Program-made: the position numbers and the translations under genes | Notes under the pieces: model-generated | What the model was told of the DNA's origin: nothing | The model's database searches: none | The model's input: only the letters and a program-made list of their open reading frames with translations | In this document: positions 61,415 through 64,000 of the stretch, piece after piece | Position numbering within the stretch: the first letter of the stretch is position 1 | Layout: each line of letters opens with the position of its first letter | From: Hybos culiciformis | Lineage: Eukaryota; Arthropoda; Insecta; Diptera; Hybotidae | Assembly: GCA_964007475.1 (NCBI GenBank) | Contig: OZ023275.1 | Coordinates: 26,187,052 to 26,251,051, forward strand | Direction: 5' to 3' | DNA: 64,000 nt

Positions 61415-62140
61415 TTGTATTTTTATTGAACTTTGTATGAAAATTGATAAACTTAAATTTTATTTCAATTTATAAAATATTTATAAAATAAAATATTTAG
61501 TAAATATTAATTTTTTATTATTAACTAATTAATATTTTAAAGTTCAAATAAAATTTAGATTTTCATACTAATTTCAATGTTAATAAAAATCTTGTATAAT
61601 TTTGTCAGTATTATTTTGTAAATATAAAGGCGCTATTCGGTACCAAGTCGTAAATATAAAGGCGCAATTCAAGTCGTCTGCCGGCGTTAAATATTTCGAT
61701 ACTTTGCCATTTTGGCTTATGATATTTCTTTTTTTTTGTGTTGCAAAAACAACAAAAACAAAAAATTTAAATTTATAAGTATTCACTTGTTTAAATCTCG
61801 AAATAGCGACTCCAATGGCGAAAAAAGGCACATACTTATGGGTGAAAACAAATGTAAACAAAAGAGTCATACTTAGTTAAATATTGAAATAGTGCCCCAA
61901 TGGCGAAAAATAGCACATACTTATGGGTGAAAAAAATTTAAATAAATGGGTTGTCAAAACAGTCAATATTAACGATACCTGTTAATTTTTTTAAAGTTTA
62001 AATAATGAGTCGACGCCGTCGCATTTTATATGATTTTATAAAATGTAAACAGTTCCTTTCGCGGCAAATAAACAGTCCCTCTCGCGGCAAATAGTAATAG
62101 TTTTTTATTGAACGTTGTATGAAAATTGATAAACTTAGAG
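61415..62140. repeat. Cluster of direct repeats, possible remnant of one element
   Basis: Four nested pairs are visible. (1) ATTGAACTTTGTATGAAAAT near 61423 recurs as ATTGAACGTTGTATGAAAAT near 62107, each followed by TGATAAACTTA. (2) GTAAATATAAAGGCGC occurs at about 61618 and 61651. (3) A block of about 50 bp containing CCAATGGCGAAAAA and CACATACTTATGGGTGAAAA occurs near 61811 and 61893. (4) AACAGT-CC-T-TCGCGGCAAAT occurs twice in tandem at 62048-62092. The outer pair could be degenerate terminal direct repeats enclosing about 700 bp. No coding capacity. Confidence 0.65.
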
Positions 62141-64000
62141 TCACAATTTCTAAATTGAGGACGTAATTTTCTGCATTCTGTATAATCTGCTAAAATCAAC
62201 TAATTATAAAATAATATTTGGCTGACTGAAATCAAAAACTTATAATAATACGTGACCGACCGAATTTTCTTACCCATTTTTGCCGCTTTTTTCTTTTCTA
62301 TACAATTTTAGTTTTTGAATTCACCTACAAATTTAGTTTGTTATGGGAAATTTTAAATTTCCCTTTGCAGAATTTTATGAAGTAAAATTGAATTTGTGAA
62401 CGACTTTAGGACAAAATTATTTCATTTTTTTAAATAACAGCAGTAAAATATTAAATCCGATTTCAATTTTTTCAATAATCACTAATAAGTGAACAGACTC
62501 TTAGTTTTAGCTTTTTGAATTTTCGATGTCAAAAAAGATCTTCGAAATTCGAAAAAACAGTCTAAAATTGCTCCTTAAAAAAGGTTTCTTTAAAAGAAAA
62601 GCAATTAAAATTAGTTTGATCGAACCTTATATAATATACAACTTTCCAGCAGTTAAGCTGAGTAATATTTTTTGAAGCAAATTATAAAAACCACATATAT
62701 ATAACTTTTAAACATTTTTTCCAAAAACTAATCTATTTTTAATGAAAAATTAAAAAAAATAATAAATAAATAAATCGATTCCAACTAAAAAAATAATATT
62801 TGTGAAAATTGTTATTTTTGCATTTTATATAAAATATTTATCTATATATATATATGTACATACGTTAGTTTTTATACAGAAATAAAATGATTGAAATATG
62901 TTTATTTTTAAAATTTTTAAATTTAAATTTAAATATAGCTGCACATTTAAATTAGAGTGAGTTCTAGCGATTTTAAAAACAAATTTAATTTTTGTTTTTT
63001 GTTTAGCTTGATATTTTACCAGTACATAACTTTAAGTTCCTAATTTCGTAAGTTCCTAAGCACATAAAACAAAAATTCTTGCCCAGATAATCGAAAAGAA
63101 AAAAATATTTTTGACATTTCTGAAATGATCACTCAACGAACACTTTTCTTTGCTCTTGCCAATGTGATCGAAAGACAAACAAAATTACACAAAATTTTCA
63201 TAGTAAAAATACAATCACAAATTTCAAATAAGATATAAAATAATTTTATAAACATAACAATGATTGAAATGAACCAATTTATCTTTATTTTTGTTCAAAT
63301 TAATATTATTGGTTACTACTAGCCTACTAGCACGGAGCTTCTGTGAAAGTTCTATAATTTTTTTCCTATACACTTTATACAATTTTTATTAAATCATTTA
63401 AGTAACTTCAGTTAGTAATATTAATTTATCTCGATCCATTCTATATTATCAACATAAACCAATAATTGTGCTTTTTATTTTTACATATACATTAAGTACA
63501 CATATACGTATACTTATTTATAATAAATTTTCTCTTTAAAATTTATTTGATAATAAAACAAAACTAAAATAATAATATGTAAACTTTATGTTTTTAAACT
63601 TTTATAATTTTTTCATGAAATGATAATAAAAAATTTGTATTTTTTTATCTAAAAATTTGAAATAGAAAATAAAATTAATTCAATTAAAATTTTTTAATTA
63701 ACTTAAAAGTTTTATTTTTATTTTTTTTTTTTTTTTCAAATCTTTACAAATTACTTTTTCGTATAAAAATATATTCAATAACTTTAATAGGATCTATACA
63801 TTATATGCATATAAAGATGATATTTTAATATTTTGATTAAATAATCAGTATTGACGAGAACCTAAATCAATTGCATAATTTTTTTCGAGCACCTCACGCT
63901 AGCCATGTTTTGTATAAGTCGTCAAAAATCAGGATTATAATTGCTTGAAATTTATAAAAATTTAATTTACGATTTACGAAGAATTCTTTAGTGCTTCATA
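62141..64000. other. AT-rich intergenic DNA to the right edge
   Basis: No coding, RNA or inverted-repeat feature was recognised. Confidence 0.5.

Overview
The window looks like insect nuclear DNA. It is very AT-rich and full of long A/T homopolymers. Protein-coding exons are few and have GT..AG introns. The mobile elements are BEL/Pao, jockey-type LINEs, hAT elements and foldback MITEs, as is typical of arthropods. One 200-N scaffold gap (14124-14323) marks a draft assembly. I cannot name the species. No tRNA, rRNA or CRISPR array was seen.

Layout. 1-1215 (-) is a decayed BEL/Pao gag/protease fragment running off the left edge. 6017-6539 is a hAT MITE with a perfect 8-bp target-site duplication (TSD). 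7656-10113 is a near-complete hAT transposon whose transposase is broken by one frameshift. 14324-15890 (-) is a truncated jockey-type LINE next to the gap. 24648-25478 and 58827-59658 are two copies, in opposite orientation, of one internally deleted hAT family, each with its own perfect 8-bp TSD. 25616-26367 is another hAT remnant. A 617-bp foldback element (26368-26984) sits exactly at its 3' end and separates it from its right-hand TSD. 35533-40787 (-) is an essentially full-length jockey-clade LINE with a 13-bp TSD, an intact ORF1, and an ORF2 interrupted by one nonsense codon.

Host genes. Only 48067-53042 (+) carries convincing host exons. First come two exons of a phospholipase C beta of the Plc21C class (EF-hand region). 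About 2 kb downstream is a multi-exon gene for a Gln-rich, Lys-rich, probably nuclear protein that I do not recognise. Both carry apparent lesions: a frameshift in the PLC exon, and a nonsense codon plus a frameshift in the Gln-rich gene. All splice phases otherwise agree. The interval between them is filled by nested inverted-repeat elements. A GC-richer island at 56330-57400 may hold exon or regulatory sequence but could not be assigned.

The rest (1216-6008, 10122-14089, 15999-24639, 27000-31180, 31744-35519, 40801-48066, 62141-64000) is AT-rich DNA with microsatellites and no supportable gene. I found no convincing new multi-gene system. The most informative content is the transposon stratigraphy and the lesion pattern of the two host genes.
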